Counted from the stretch's first letter, positions 51,212-64,000 are shown. The stretch: 64,000 bases of DNA from Trogon surrucura (GCA_020746105.1 CM036619.1:69863635-69927634); one strand, 5' to 3'. The notes: a model not told the origin generated them from the letters alone. Made by a program: numbers and translations.

Positions 51212-52288
51212 AGATGATTGGACTGTGAGATAAATGATTGGATGGGGAGGTGGATTGCGAACTGGCTCAGCAACAGAGCTCAGAGGGTTGTGATCAGTGG
51301 CACAGAGCCAAGTTGGAGGCCTGTGGCCAGTGGTGTTCCCCAGGGATCAGTGCTGAGTCCAGTTTTGTTCAACATATTCGTCAAAAACCTGAATGAGAGG
51401 ATAGAGTATTAGCTGATGGTATGAAGCTGGAGGGAGTGGCTGACACATCAGGAGGCTGTGCTGCCATCCAACAAGATCTGGACAGGCTGGAGAGCTGGGA
51501 AAAGGTGAACCTCATGAAGTTCAATAAGGACAAGTGTAGAGTCCTGCATCTGGGGAGGAATAACACCAGGCACTAGTACAGATTAGGGGATGTCCTGCTG
51601 GAAAGCAGCCTCATGGAGAAAGACCCTGGAGTCCTAGTGGACAGTGAGTTGTCCATGGGACAGCAGTGTGCACTTGTGGCCAAGAGGGCCAATGGGATCC
51701 AGGGGTGCATTAAGAAAAGTGTGTCCAGCAGGTCTAGGGAAGTTCTCCTCCCCCCTCTACTCTGCCCTGGTGAGACCACACCTGGAATACTGTGTCCAGT
51801 TTTGGGCTCCCCAATTCAAGAGAGACAGGGACCTACTGGAGAGAGTCCAACGGAGAGCTACGAGGATGATTAAGGGACTTGAACATCTCTCCCGTGAAGA
51901 GAGACTGAGAGAACTGGGGCTGTTTGGCCTTGAAAGGAGACGGCTGAGAGTGGACCTTATTAATGTATACAAATATCTGAGGGCTGGGTGTTAAGAGGAA
52001 GGGAACAATCTCTTTTCAGTGGTGCCCAGCAAGAGAACAAGAAATAATGGTTTAAGTTAGAACATAGGAAGTTCCACCTCAACATGAGGAGAAACTTCTT
52101 CACTGTGAGGGTGACAGAGCACTGGCACAGGCTGCCCAGGGAGGTTGTGGAGTCTCCTTCTCTGGAGACTTTCCAAACCCACCTGGATGAGTTCCTGTGT
52201 GGCTGCCCTAGGGGATCCTGCTCTGGCAGGGGTTTGGGCTAGATGATCTTTCGAGGTCCCTTCCAACCCCGAACATTCTATGATTCTA
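51212..52288 (+). mobile_element. CR1 LINE, 5'-truncated, 1.08 kb, broken ORF2
   Basis: Starts inside the RT domain ([15 protein letters not shown], then [15 protein letters not shown]). It passes the RT C region, where motif C can no longer be read as FADD because of a small deletion near 51410. It then continues through [20 protein letters not shown] to the 3' UTR and the tail attctatgattct. Several frame breaks and stops split ORF2 into short pieces (51218-51412, 51644-51994). Sequence details such as [19 protein letters not shown] differ from the young copies, so it is another, older subfamily. Confidence 0.94.
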
Positions 52289-52744
52289 AGTTGTCACTTT
52301 TTATAAGCCCACTTTCCCCCAAATAGTTAGTATAAGACAATTCATTCCTTTTCATTTTCACACTCTCTGTTTTCATTCCTTTCAAGAGCTAGCAAGCCAG
52401 CTCATTCCTTTTCATTTTTGTTAATTCTTGTTATCTAATACTGTGTGGTTTTGCAAACAGGATTGTAGGATATACTTAAAAGATGCGATATCACAGACAT
52501 TGTAAATAGATGAATATTTTAAATTCCCAGATTTTTTCACCAATATATATATATAACACTGCATCCACATTAGTGTAGTAGATTTTTAGAACAGAGCTAC
52601 ATCTAAGGATAACATTAGTATTGTCAGAATATGGCTTCATAATCTTAGGGAACTTATACCTGATTGTAGTAATCAAAACCAGGATTCACAGTATTATGAG
52701 ATGATCAGGGAAAGAAAAAAAGACAATGTGCTAAATAAAATATT
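52289..52744. other. Intergenic, no gene recognised
   Basis: AT-rich, with the phrase cattccttttcatttt repeated at about 52345 and 52402 and a short TA run at 52541. Confidence 0.5.
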
Positions 52745-53290
52745 TTCAGTACAGACTGAACTATGAATGATTTATATAAAACCCTGGTGAGATCCTCCAT
52801 CAATTATTATACAAATTTCTGGCCACTCATCAAAAAAAAGAAAAAAAAAAAGGAATAATTTAAATAGGAACAGGTACGAAAAAGGTCAGGAAAGATGGCT
52901 AAGTGAGCAGACAGTCCAGAGTACAAGAGGAGATATAAAAGAGGTTGCCTTGTTTAGCCTAGAAAAATGAAAGGTAAGAGGAGTTAAGACTGTACTGTAT
53001 AAATTCAGCAGGTGGCTATATGCCACAGAAGGAAATGAGCTATTTAAGAAAAAGATAATGTTAGCAAAGAACAAATTAGTATAAACCAGTCATGAATAAA
53101 ATTAGACTGGAAATTAGAAAAAGGTTTCTAAGTACCAGAGAAGCAAGGTTCTGGAACAGCCCTCTAATAGGAGTTGTGGAGAGCGAAACATCTATATAAT
53201 GTTAAAACAGAGTCTGGAATAAGTGTTAATAAGAGTATCTGGTGTAGTTGCTACAGCATGGAGGATTTGGTGACCTGTCAGTTTTCTGCC
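52745..53290 (+). mobile_element. Ancient CR1/L3-type LINE 3' end
   Basis: Phrases of old amniote L3/CR1 can be followed in order: aaaccctggtgagatcctcc, then aaggtcaggaaagatggcta, then ttgtttagcctagaaaaatg, then taaaattagactggaaatta, then gaagcaaggttctggaacag. Protein-level reading is lost. It is much older than the CR1 ending 450 bp to its left. Confidence 0.85.
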
Positions 53291-56200
53291 AGCTTTTCAT
53301 TCTGCATGGCTAAATTATTTGCTGAAAGATCAAAGAGGAAGTCTGTGTAGATCTTGATTCTCCTAGATCAAAGGTCAGCGTTGCAAACTTGTGATTTTCC
53401 TTCATATTCTACTATGGTTTTAATTTTAAAGATTCACCTTACAGAAGCTGCAAATATGTAAGAAATCTTCCTTTTTAGGAGAGAGGGGAAAAAAGGTGGT
53501 TTTTTCCAGCCTTTCTTGCTGCAGAGAAGAAGTTAAAAACCTAAGTGTATCTTAAAAGCTTAATAAAATGGGGGTATATAAAACACTTAATATTTTCAGC
53601 TAATCTAACAGTTGGGATTATAAATAAATTCTTGTTCTCATTCAATTCCAGCTTGCTTTCCTGAACCATTATTCTCCTCAGCAATTTACAGCATCCTATG
53701 AACTTCTTTTCCTGCCACTCCAAAAAAACCTCTGTGCACCACTTGAACTGCGGCCCCAGCAGCCCTTTCTCATCCCCTTGAAGTCAAAGGTTTGCACTCT
53801 AGACTTATTTTGCTGCTACATGTGCCACTTGCATCACCATGTGCATCCTCTCGGATGCACTATATCAAGTCTTTCATGGCTATGCGGTCTTGCTAATTTG
53901 AAAGGCTGATACAGTCTTGGGATAATGGTCACTGTTGGGATATAATATTTCAGGTACTGCCTACATGAATAGCAGAGCCCCACCACATGTCTTGCCTAGC
54001 TACAGCGATTTCTCTCAACTACGTTTTACGTTTTTGACCCAACCTTCTCACACCACAGATGATAGATGTTCTATTTTTTCAGCACACCAGTCACTGGTGC
54101 AGCTGTGCTGTGACTTGGAGTAAATCTGTGGCACAACTTACAGCTCCATGGTAAATTTTTCAAGAGTCACTCCTGGCATTTGGAGAAACTATCTATTTTT
54201 CATAAATAATATTTCAGAAGATCAAGTATTTAACAGAGTTTTAGCAACTCCATTTTATGGTTTTGTTTCTCTAGTTACTTGGTTTAAAGCACAATCTTGT
54301 CCCACAAATATAGGAAAGTGTCAGTGTGTTCTTCTCCCAGTGTGTTCAGGCAGCAAGCCAGAAAAAAAGAATCTCAGCTACTGCATACTTTTGCAGTTCA
54401 AACAGGAATCTTTCTGCATGCTCTCAGAGCTTTCTCATCTCTGGGCCAAGCTTCGATCAGGAGCTGCTTCTTTTTGTGTGTGTGTCAAACCTCACCCAGT
54501 GAACTCCAATGGGTCTTCACACATAGTGTGATAAAAGCTGTATGACTAAGTGTCCAAGCTGCATGAAGCTGGCCTGAAACAACACCCTTCAGACAGAAGT
54601 AGAAGCTGTGAGTTCATATGGCCTCCAAAGCAATACAGCAGTTTCCCTGCTGTATTACTCCCTGCACAGGAGGACCCATCACAGAGAGTTTTCTCCAATA
54701 GAAAAAGATGAATTTAAAACATCGTGTCACACCATTGAAATGTGGTTCTTCAGTGAAGGAGCAAAGTCTGTGTGATTAGGGCTATCCTGAGGGATAAGGG
54801 GCTAAGATTTCCAAAAAGTTTTTGTCAAAGTCCTCCACTAAATGCTTTCAGAGAAACTAGCTGACAGGATTTGATGGATTGGACCATTGTGAGAGGTAGC
54901 TCGAGGTCCTTGGCAGCACAGACAGCTTTGGATGTTGCAAGCCCAAGTAACTGTCCAGTCAGGATAACATTTTGTCCCATGTACCAAGCAGAGCCCTTGG
55001 TTGTCCCCTGTGACTGCAGCAGGACTCTTTCCCCTCTCCAGAGCACAGATTTTCTCCAAGTGTTAGGCTTGACAGACCTTTGGGCAACAGAACCGAACAT
55101 GGGTGCCACAAAGGTGAAAAAAGTTATCTTTCTGCTTCTTCCATCTCTGGCACTGGCAGGATAAATTGAGCAGTATCGTTTCCTCCAGTTCCGCAGCTGC
55201 AGCACAGCTCTTCTGCTGGTGCATTTTTGGATTTGCTCCCAAACAGGTAAGGAAAATCAATGAAATGCACAAGAGCAGGTTGTGGAGACTGGGTGCAGGG
55301 TGACTTTCAGCAGGACTTTTTTACCATCCTCACAAATCTGCAGGTAAGACATTGCCACTTCTGCTGAGGACTAAAGCCAAAACTGACCTGTGTGGCTCTA
55401 ACCATGACAAGTCATGGGCCAAACTGAGTGTAGGTAAGTGTGCTAGAGCTTGCAGCTCTTGAGTAATTACACCATGAAAGCAATTTTTATAATTACATGA
55501 GCACACGTTACGTGATGAGGTGTAATGAGCTTTTTTTTCGCAAGGAGCTGGTGAATATATTTAGAACTGTCAGGGGTCTGTTAACAAGCTACAATTTTCT
55601 TCCAGAGACACTTATTGTAACTAATTCTTCAAGGCAGATGAACTTTTCCCCTTTCTGCCACATTTAAGCATATGTATTGGAAAGTGGTGGAGGGGAAATC
55701 CAGAAGCAAACACACAAAAATGAATGCATGCTAGCATCGTATGCTTGCTTCATCTCCGGTAGCACTGGAGTTGCAGGGCTGAGAGGAGAGCTGGTACCAG
55801 CTGTGGTGGGGAGGGGTGGAAGGAAGGGAGAGTGGTCTGTGTCCCTCTGCTCAGGGCTGCTGGAGAAGGGTCTTTCTCCAGGGTGGAGATGGAAGATCTG
55901 CCCTTTCCAAGGAGGATTGGTCCTGATGGCAAGTACCTTACTGAAGCATTAAGAGTTATATAGAGGATCTGTAGGCAAGGAAAAAAAATCTTTCTTCCTC
56001 ATCCTTTTTTACTCATCCTCATTTTGCATGTCATTCACAATATTCTGTGAGTAGATGGTGTTTCAGCTGATGAGGTGATGAGTTAAAGCTAACAGACCCC
56101 AAAACCATTAACTTTGTTTTGATGTTCACATTTTTTCGATGTGCACTTCCTGTTTGGTGAGGCTATATCTATTCTGTCAGCTTTCCAATATTTGCTTTCA

Positions 56201-56659
56201 CTGGCACTCTCTGATGGACAGTTTTCTGAACTGATGTGTACCTGAACAGATAAAATGATTAAATGACATTAAATCATTACAAGAGAAAGCATCCTCCTGA
56301 TTTGCGTGTGATGCAGATCAGTCTTTTCACAGCTTAATGTGTTAGCATGATAATACTGAAAGAGAAATCATCCAGATATTATTAGGAGAGAGTTAAAGAC
56401 CATCCAGTCTTTCTAACCAGAGTGTTACTTATCAGTGCCTTCCCATCCTGTGCTCTGCATTCTTTCCTTACTGAGCGTTCATATTTCTGCTGCAAATCAG
56501 TAGATGCCACACAAGGGAAAAAAGCCCTGATGGTTTGATTTAAGAAAAGGTGCCTTTCTTGCACAAAGTGTAACAGTAGCCCAAAAACCCCAATGGTATC
56601 ATTCCTACTTGAGCAACCAATTCCCTGGTTAAAATATTCATATTCACAAATCAGTTCAC
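53291..56659. other. Intergenic, no gene recognised
   Basis: AT-rich to average composition. Frames of 127 codons (54148-54531, +) and 126 codons (54825-55205, -) show no family motif, signal peptide or splice context that I can support. Confidence 0.5.
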
Positions 56660-56945
56660 TAATCTTTCTAGTATGTTTCTGAATTCATGTTTTATCTTCT
56701 AAAATCCCCTACAGCAACGCATTCTAAAATTTAATTATGTGTTATGAACAAAAACCTTCCTTTGCTTTAAATTCTTTCTGATAACTTAGTTTAGTTGTCA
56801 CTGGGATATGATAAAAATATAATGTCTACCCGTCTACTTTGTTATATTTTCCGTTGTCCAAGCTGATGTTTCCTAGTTTGTTTTTGTCTCCTTCCGTGTG
56901 AAAATCGTTCTAAACCACTGATTCCTCTTGTCGTGTTATTTCTGG
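56660..56945 (-). mobile_element. Probable ancient L3-type LINE fragment
   Basis: The phrase order acgcattctaaaatttaatt, then gaacaaaaaccttcctttgc, then agttgtcactgggatatgat recalls the reverse complement of L3-type 3' ORF2 regions in amniotes. Divergence is high and the assignment tentative. Confidence 0.4.
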
Positions 56946-59900
56946 GTCTACCTGATCAGCCCCAGTGAATTTGTGTTACCACCTTCCTGCTCTTGGGAAT
57001 CAGTACTCTTAGGAACAAAAGGCAGATGACATCTGATACAACAACAGTTGTTGAAAAACTTCCTTCTCTCTCCATAATCCCAGAGGATTCTAACAGCAAT
57101 TTTTAAAAATACACACAAATTCAACAAGTCTTGGCCGGGCAGCTTCCAGGAGTTGTGCAAGGCGAAACTGAGGAACCCACTAGATCACTCTCAGCAGCTT
57201 CCTCCCAATATTCCTCCAGTATTCCCAGTATTGTGCTACTGCTTAAGAATGGGAATCCAGACAGATCAGTTAACAGGCCTGTTGGTTTGACCTTATCCCA
57301 AAGAAAATAAAAAAGCAATTAAAATGTTCATTTGATAAAGATTTTTAAAAGCATGCTGCTCTGGACAAATCTACTTCAGCTCCTGGTGCCCTTCTTGCAG
57401 CTCCTTGTTTAAAATCATATCTGTAAGTTTTAAAACTTAGTTGTTGCTATGTGCCATCCTTGCAAGTTCTGTTAGCTCACTGTGAGTTAAAAGCATCGTT
57501 TAAAAGCTGTGATGCTTGATGAAGCTGTATAATGTCTCACTCAAGGTATCTTTTCCTATTCAAAACTCATCCAGTTCAAGAATGAGGAGTCAGCTGTGAA
57601 ATCTGATCACAGCCTCAAAATACTCCATGATGTTTGGCATGTGGCTTTGCTTTGGACTCTCGTGTGAGGAATTGTCTGGGAAATTCCAGTATATAGAAAA
57701 CCATTTTTGGTAGGAGGATGGTGAGGAACTTTCAGCCATCAGGGTTCCTGCAAAGACATCGCTCAGCAGTTTGAAACCTGAAGAGGTGACGACAGGCTCC
57801 CGAGCCCCAGGCTCAGCGTGTGCCAGGCATCTCTTGGTCACCACAGATTTAGCAGCTGCAGTATTCACACATGGTAACTCACTAACCAGTGGGTAAGCCC
57901 AGTGGCAGATACTAATAGCAGCAGCCTCTTTCCATTTCTCAAGTCCATTTTAAATTAATAAGAATGTTCCCCTTCTGTTTTTCATCCACAAAGAGACCCC
58001 CTTCGCATATTAATTTAATGTTAAATTGATGGATTAAATTATACCAAGCTCAAAATCAATTCTGCACATATTCATTAGAACGGACTAAATCCCTTAGTAA
58101 GGATAAAGCACAGAAAATGCATTTAGAGACACTGATAAGTCCAGGTCCATTATATGTCATTTTAAACAAAGAGCAAAAAAAAACCCTTTGGAGACGCTCT
58201 ATCAGCTATTAAACAGAGACATTGCATGCACAGGGAGATTGATGATTAGCATTTCCATTCTCAGAACGGCTCTCCCTGGGCTGATGATAACAAGTAAATG
58301 CCTCTTCATGTCTTTGTCACAGTTCACAGAGAAGCAGATGCCTAGACTAAGCTTTTCTCCTTTGTCTTTCCTCTTGTGCAATCAGTTAACAAGTGCAAAA
58401 ACACAACACTTTCCACTATTTGCTGGAATTCTTTGATCTCCAGGAGGATCAGGTGGCAATTTTACCTCTTTTTTCTTTTTTTTTTTTCCCTGTAATGGCC
58501 ACTTCTTTTTGTAAGCCTCCTTTTAAAGCTCATTACGTTACTCACTAGCATGGGAGGTCTCCCATTTGAAGACATGGGACGGATCATCCTTCACATGGCT
58601 GCTGGCCAGGGGAACCTTTTCAGTCTACCAAAACCCAAGCCCAAGCCGCATGCCATTCTTCAGCTATCAGCATTCTAACACTCAGCTTTGAACCTGAATC
58701 CGTGTTTCACAGACAGGTCCTATTTCTAAAAATGAATTCTGTGAATATGAATTCTCTAAAACAGAATTTCAGAAACTTGTACGCAACTACATTTTCACCC
58801 AAGGTCTATTGTTTACTTCAGCATTACCAGGATGGGGATATTTCTTGAGATTTTGGCTTATTCTGCTGTCAATGCCTACCATAAGAGAAATGCTATCCTT
58901 TTGATAAGTATTAAACTTGTTTGAGGAAATCCCCACCACTTTCCAGCTGCCTGTCTTCTGGACAAAAGCTGCTTAGGAAGCAGGCAGGGCAGTCCTGCCT
59001 TCCTTTAGCTTGGTGACTAGAAGTGCTATCAAAAGAATCAATGAAAGGAAGAGAGGGAGCAGCAATGTTCATTAGTGTCCTGAGTTGTGCATTTCCCCAA
59101 TACAGCCCCTACAGAGTGCACTGCCTTGGACTGAGCTGTGGAGGTGGAGAATGGAGCCATATTAGAGCAGATCTGTCAGGCACAATTAAATCTCAAAAGC
59201 GGCAGAGAAGAAAGCAGGGAAACAAGGTAAAATAGTACTGAGAAATTACCTAAGATGATTGTGATTTTTCTGTCTTTCTGTTTTGTAGACGACTTTTTAT
59301 CTTTTTCTTTTTTCAAAGCTCAGATTCACAACAGTTGATGTCAGGAAACTGGACATACCTCACCTCTAAGTCCAGCTCACTACTTCAGTCCCTGCAGCCT
59401 CTCCACCACAGAAGGCTGAGGATCGTTATCATGGTGTAATGAATGCTCTCTGTTCATTTTTGTAGTTTAACCCGCAATGACTTCTAGTACAAAGGGGAGG
59501 AAAGGATTCTGTAACTAGGTACAATCTGACTTAATAATGATGTTTAAGCAACAAAAATGTTTCTAAAATCCTGTCTGTTGTCAGAATGTGTGCAAATTCG
59601 ATGCTTCCGATCCCATTGTACTGGCATGGAAGTTCATAGTGATCAGTCTTACAACTCATTCTGCGTGAAAATAGATCTGATAGGAAGAGGAAAGGCATGG
59701 AGTATTGGGTGTCTTACATCAAATCACAAAGCTGTTGAAGACATCTTCCTTTTTATGCACGACATTTTAAATTTGTGTAAGGAAAGGCACAAAAACCTTT
59801 TGACTAATGGGCCACTTCTTGGAAAACTGGGTGGAGCATGCTCGGATTTGGGTAGTACGCGTGGTGAAATATCAAAATTTCTAACTCAGTTTTATGCCTG

Positions 59901-61306
59901 ATCCCTTCTGTGAGAAGTGAAGTTGTGACAGATGGTTGCCACACTCATTACCCCTTTATTCACTATGAGTAATGATTTACCATTAAATCCCACTCAAAAA
60001 GAATGTATCTATTCATGTAACAAGGTTTATTCAGTGTAACCAAAGAATCTGGTCTTTATTTTGTCAAGAGCCTTATATTTCAAATCCATAAAATTGAGCT
60101 AATGGTATTCATTTGCCTATATGCCTAAGGCTGCAGACAACTTGAATCCAATACATTTTACCTGTGGTAAATGCAATTGCTTGCCTTTTATACCGAAAGA
60201 AAGAACATATTAAGTATGGACTTAGGCAATGAAGATTTCTCTTCTAGGCCTGGATCTAATATTAATTTGCTATGAAATAAAATGGAAGTGTCTAAACTTG
60301 ACCTCAGTGAAAGAAAAAGGTGAACTTCTATCTTATAACTAAAAATGACTGGGAAATTCTGGTTCAAAATACTGTTTAAGATAAAGGTGTAACTTTAGTT
60401 CCTAATCCAATAGGCCATGGGGTTTCACAGCGCGTGTGGTCTTACTGAATTGAAGTGTTAATGGAGAAAAAGACATTCTGGTTTTTTCTATTGAGAAAAG
60501 CTTGTAGTTTCTAATATGTAAAGCATATTTTGTGCTTTCCAATTTTTTATTTTGAGAACTGGCAAAACCGATCCACACATAATGCATACTGTCACCACAA
60601 TATTTAATACTTCTATTAATTATTTTTATCCTTTGAAATGTAGTGGAAAAGCAATTACTTTTGCCAGAGGGTTAATTTTTGATTTACAAGAAATACCTTT
60701 GTGATTTTATGTGTTGCTGTAAATATTTCAGTGTTTATTCTAGATGAGTAAATATAATCTTTTCCTAAACATACAGTCTTTGTTGCTACATTGTAAGGGG
60801 CTGTTAATCACTTGGGTTTGGTTAAACAATTGCTGTGAAAACACTTTGAGTTGAACAACCTATTTCCCTTCAAAGAAACAAACTGGAAGCATACACTTCA
60901 AATCTTTAATACTGTATTCCATCATAAACTTCGGCACCTGATGACTCAAGAAAGAACTAGAGGTGGGCTGTTCTTTAACACCTCCAGCAAAAAGTATTGT
61001 TCCAAAATCTTACTGCACTTACTTAGCACGTCTAGTAATTTAGTGTCATGCTCCTGTTTTCCTTTTCCTCATACACCAGTTCCTGTGATGTACTGGAGAG
61101 ACACAGAGCTGCCTGCTAGTAACCTCCCATATGAAACAGACACTGCTGTAGAGCATGGGGTGAGAACTTTCATAGGCAAACCTACAAAGGAACTGGAAAG
61201 ACAGGAAATTCTCAATGTATAATGCCCATCAAGCAATATGTTGGAAGTGAATTTTCATGGAATTTTTCTGAGTTTCAGTGAAAAGAAAAGAGGGAAAAGG
61301 AAAGGA
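56946..61306. other. Intergenic, no gene recognised
   Basis: AT-rich. The part at about 57950-58400 is rich in TAAT and TTAAT motifs and free of repeats, the texture of conserved regulatory DNA, but this cannot be shown from one sequence. The 114-codon frame at 59557-59901 and the 123-codon frame at 60851-61222 are not recognised. Confidence 0.5.
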
Positions 61307-61432
61307 AGAGGAGAGGAGAGGAGAGGAGAGGAGAGGAGAGGAGAGGAGAGGAGAGGAGAGGAGAGGAGAGGAGAGGAGAGGAGAGGAGAGGAGAGGAGAG
61401 GAGAGGAGAGGAGAGGAGAGGAGAGGAGAGGA
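61307..61432 (+). repeat. Perfect pentanucleotide tract (GGAGA)n, about 25 units
   Basis: 126 bp of uninterrupted period-5 repeat, all purines on the + strand, set in a longer purine-rich stretch (61280-61452). Frames across it on both strands (for example 61229-61513) are artefacts of the repeat. Such tracts are usually length-variable between individuals. Confidence 0.98.
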
Positions 61433-62944
61433 AGGCAAAGAGAAAGAAAGAAGATATTCCTGCCTTACTTCCCATGGGATATTATTTAGTGTTAGAATTA
61501 TTAGTAAGTACATTGTTCTGGGTTTGATGAGATCTTTTAATTTGAAATTTAGTATCTACTTGGTAAACAAGTAAATTGATAAATCACAAAGAAACAGCCT
61601 CCCCCCTCCTGCAGACTTGGTGTCAGTCTATTTACTTAGGTACCAAGGAAAAGTGGTATTTCATGACCAGTTTCTTCTGAAAGGAATAGGTTGTGCATTT
61701 TTAATTTCAGAAATCAGATCAATATTCAATGTGTACGAAGGAATGCATCCTCTGATTTTCTATTCGAACATGATACATTCTGGCTTGATTCTCGAGGGCC
61801 CTTGGATGTTGAGTGCTGCAGCATTTAGCTTCCAGGCAGTTTTGCCTAGTGAAGCTCACAGCTGTGAATTAGGCAGAAGCAGGATTTCTTTGTAGAAAAG
61901 AGGGTGAGACTAAAGTGTCTGGCAATGGGATTTGCAGAAACCAGCATGCCAAACAAGAAGCTAGAGATGCTGGCAGAAGGAAATGCTGACAGGAAGGATG
62001 TGGCTTAAGTGCTATTCCTCACAGAATTCTTGACGTTTATCCCCATTTGGTGTTCATAACCATGCTCTTTCTCCTGGAATTAGGCACTGAGGCTTCCTTC
62101 TATGCGTTGAGGATACAGTAGTCCCTTCTTTCTCAGCAAACCTAGAAGCAGCAGAGCTAATGCTGCAGAATCTCCTCCTCTGCTCCCTTTTCCTTTATTC
62201 TGTTTAACCCAGTTTCGCTGTGGTTAGATCATCTTCCATGACCAGTGTGAGCCAGGTACAAGCCTCTGCACAGGGATACACTTGAGTCCAGATTTCTTTC
62301 TCTGTATGGGTCAGGCTGGCACATGGGATGAGCAGAGGATATCTCACTTGTAAATCTTGGTGGGACCCTGAGCTACACTCCAAGTAAGCAATTTGGCAGT
62401 CGCATGGCTTGGTTAGTTGTGCACATCACTCAGGATGTTTCTGGTGATAACAGAATCTGCTGTCCAGACTGAGCAGGTAATGTGATTTAACCCACCTGTT
62501 TTTCACTGTGAGCTGAGTTAATTTTGATTATTTTTCATCTATCTAAAGCTAAGAGTAGACATGAATGGTTACAGATGTTTGGCTAATGTGATATTTTGAT
62601 CATGTTTTAAAGTAATAAGTCCCTCCCGAATCACTTATTACTGAAAGCAGTGATTTTTCTTGTCTTCACGTAGTGGACTGGAGAGGAGTGGTTGGCTTCC
62701 CCATGTTCAACAGTCAAACATCATATCAATAAAATCCTGACTTTTTTATGTCTTGAGTAATGCTCTCATTATCTGAGAGGTTTTGGTAGAAAGTTCAGCA
62801 TTAACTCTACTGAGACAACTGTATTTGCAGCCTCTCTTGAAATGAATACTTCTACATTTAGTTTTTAATATGAAGAGAACACCTGCATGTTTTGATTACT
62901 TCTGAAACAATTTAGCACTGAAGTAAATAAGCATTTCCTTGCAG
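61433..62944. other. Intergenic, no gene recognised
   Basis: No recognisable gene or element. The 92-codon frame at 61617-61895 has no family motif. Confidence 0.5.
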
Positions 62945-63114
62945 TTTTTCTCCTTTTTAAGTCGTGATTTTGCAACAGGTTTTTCAAGCAATGGTATAGT
63001 TTGTTTTAATGATGATTTATTGATCAACACACATCCAGCAACACCTCAGTCACATGGTTACCTTGAGGAACTACTAGGAGTTCGACTGGAGTCAGCAGGT
63101 CAGCTTGCAGCAGG
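62945..63114 (+). other. Exon-shaped open segment, unproven
   Basis: An acceptor-like tttccttgcag ends at 62944, and the frame stays open (containing GIVCFNDDLLINTHPATPQS and GYLEELLGVRLESAGQLAA) to a donor-like gcag|gtatag at 63115. The peptide is not one I recognise and no partner exon is evident. Another acceptor-like ttttctcatattctag precedes 63878. Chance is a reasonable alternative. Confidence 0.2.
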
Positions 63115-64000
63115 TATAGCCCTTTGCAAAACTGGTGTCCTAGGTGTGATTTCCATGCATTTATCTTCTTTCTGCTTTGGTCTTAATTTTTTTCCTCTTA
63201 TAATTTATCTAATAATCTGTGTGACAAATTGGTCCCATTTCACCAGTTAAATGCAAACCAGTCCATCAGAGTGGCTATGAATATTCACTATGAATATAAA
63301 TAATCACTAAAGAGTTGAACAACTTGGCCCAACACATATGATTTTTACAGTAGCAGTAAGCAAACTTCTAAAGAAGTACCAGATTACTTGGCAAGTTGTC
63401 TAAAACAAGATTTGTGAACAAAACATTAAGCTGCAGACTTTGAAAACATTAGTCTAAATAAAAGTCCTCCAGTCTCACGTAAATATTTTATACCACTAGA
63501 ATACAGAAAAATGTGCAGAAAGGGCCCCATACACTTTAGTACAATTAGGGCTAGAATCTTTTGCAATGATCAGTGAATCCTATTGCAACACTAGTTTGTT
63601 TTGTCTTTCAAAATGCTCATTACAACTCATACCCAAACTTTGCAGTCATGGATCAAAGCTGAAAAACTCTAACAGTAAATATTATCACCACTGGTTTATT
63701 TTTACGTTGGATTTTTCCATGTTTTATGAGTAAACTTATTCTGCAGGCAGTGGTAGAAGCAATAATCTTCAGGCACATTAATGGTGAATTCCTTTTGTGA
63801 CAGTTGGTATATTGCCCCCAATATAGTCTTTGATATCCATGTGTTAGTTTTGCTGATTTTTTTTCTCATATTCTAGGATCCATGGGCACTAAACTGTATA
63901 ACACTGCCTAACACAGCCATAGACTGGCAGATTCATGATGCTGGTAATGAAAAGTTCAAATTAACTTTTGAACACTGGCAATCTCTGCTACCTTCGTCTT
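63115..64000. other. Intergenic, no gene recognised
   Basis: AT-rich, no recognisable gene or element up to the window edge. Confidence 0.5.

Noticed and set aside
54148-55205. Frames of 127 and 126 codons
   Set aside because: No family motif or gene context; composition typical of chance frames.
61229-61574. Four overlapping frames with Arg-Gly-Glu or Leu-Ser-Pro repeats
   Set aside because: Produced by the pentanucleotide tract, which has no stop in any phase; also not a CRISPR array, as there are no spacers.
63000-64000. Possible LPCAT1 exons expected by synteny to the right of MRPL36
   Set aside because: No acyltransferase or EF-hand peptide of LPCAT1 can be read in any frame of the window.

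Overview
The window is bird nuclear DNA. The evidence is a set of CR1 retrotransposons whose 3' ends finish in the CR1-specific ATTCTATG-type octamer repeat, avian-type long terminal repeats, and an AT-rich host background. I recognise one host gene: the 3' end of MRPL36 (mitochondrial ribosomal protein L36) at 1-294 on the + strand. It lies in a CpG-rich segment and has a poly(A) signal at 699-704. Its start codon is left of the window. In human, MRPL36 sits head-to-head with NDUFS6 beside IRX4, so the rest of this window is probably the gene-poor flank on the far side of MRPL36.

From about 0.85 kb onward I recognise no host gene. The region is a layered record of insertions. 0.9-5.4 kb: two old solo LTRs of one avian ERVL-like group, both on the - strand, with a decayed MIR-like SINE between them. 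8.3-11.2 kb: a short CR1 tail, ancient CR1/L3 pieces, a young CR1 with a 379-codon reverse-transcriptase frame, and a small foldback repeat. 23.9-24.5 kb: a second young CR1, almost identical to the first. 29.3-32.9 kb: a 3.1 kb CR1 carrying nearly all of ORF2, inserted antisense into an older CR1 and splitting it in two. 33.3, 36.9, 42.7, 49.1, 51.2, 52.7 and 56.7 kb: further CR1 or CR1/L3 relics of different ages. 46.93-47.33 kb: a 401 bp solo LTR with an intact 6 bp target duplication. 61.3 kb: a perfect 126 bp GGAGA pentamer tract.

Unexplained signals are few. They are an unrecognised frame of about 146 codons on the - strand at 28.64-29.08 kb followed by a poly(A) signal; an exon-shaped frame near 63 kb; a 3'-UTR-like block with an A-tail at 12.1 kb; a pair of diverged repeats at 14.0 and 15.0 kb; and a local CpG cluster at 36.0 kb. 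I found no CRISPR array, operon, rRNA or intact tRNA, and nothing I would call a new biological system. The most informative structures are the nested CR1 insertions and the evidence for recent CR1 activity.
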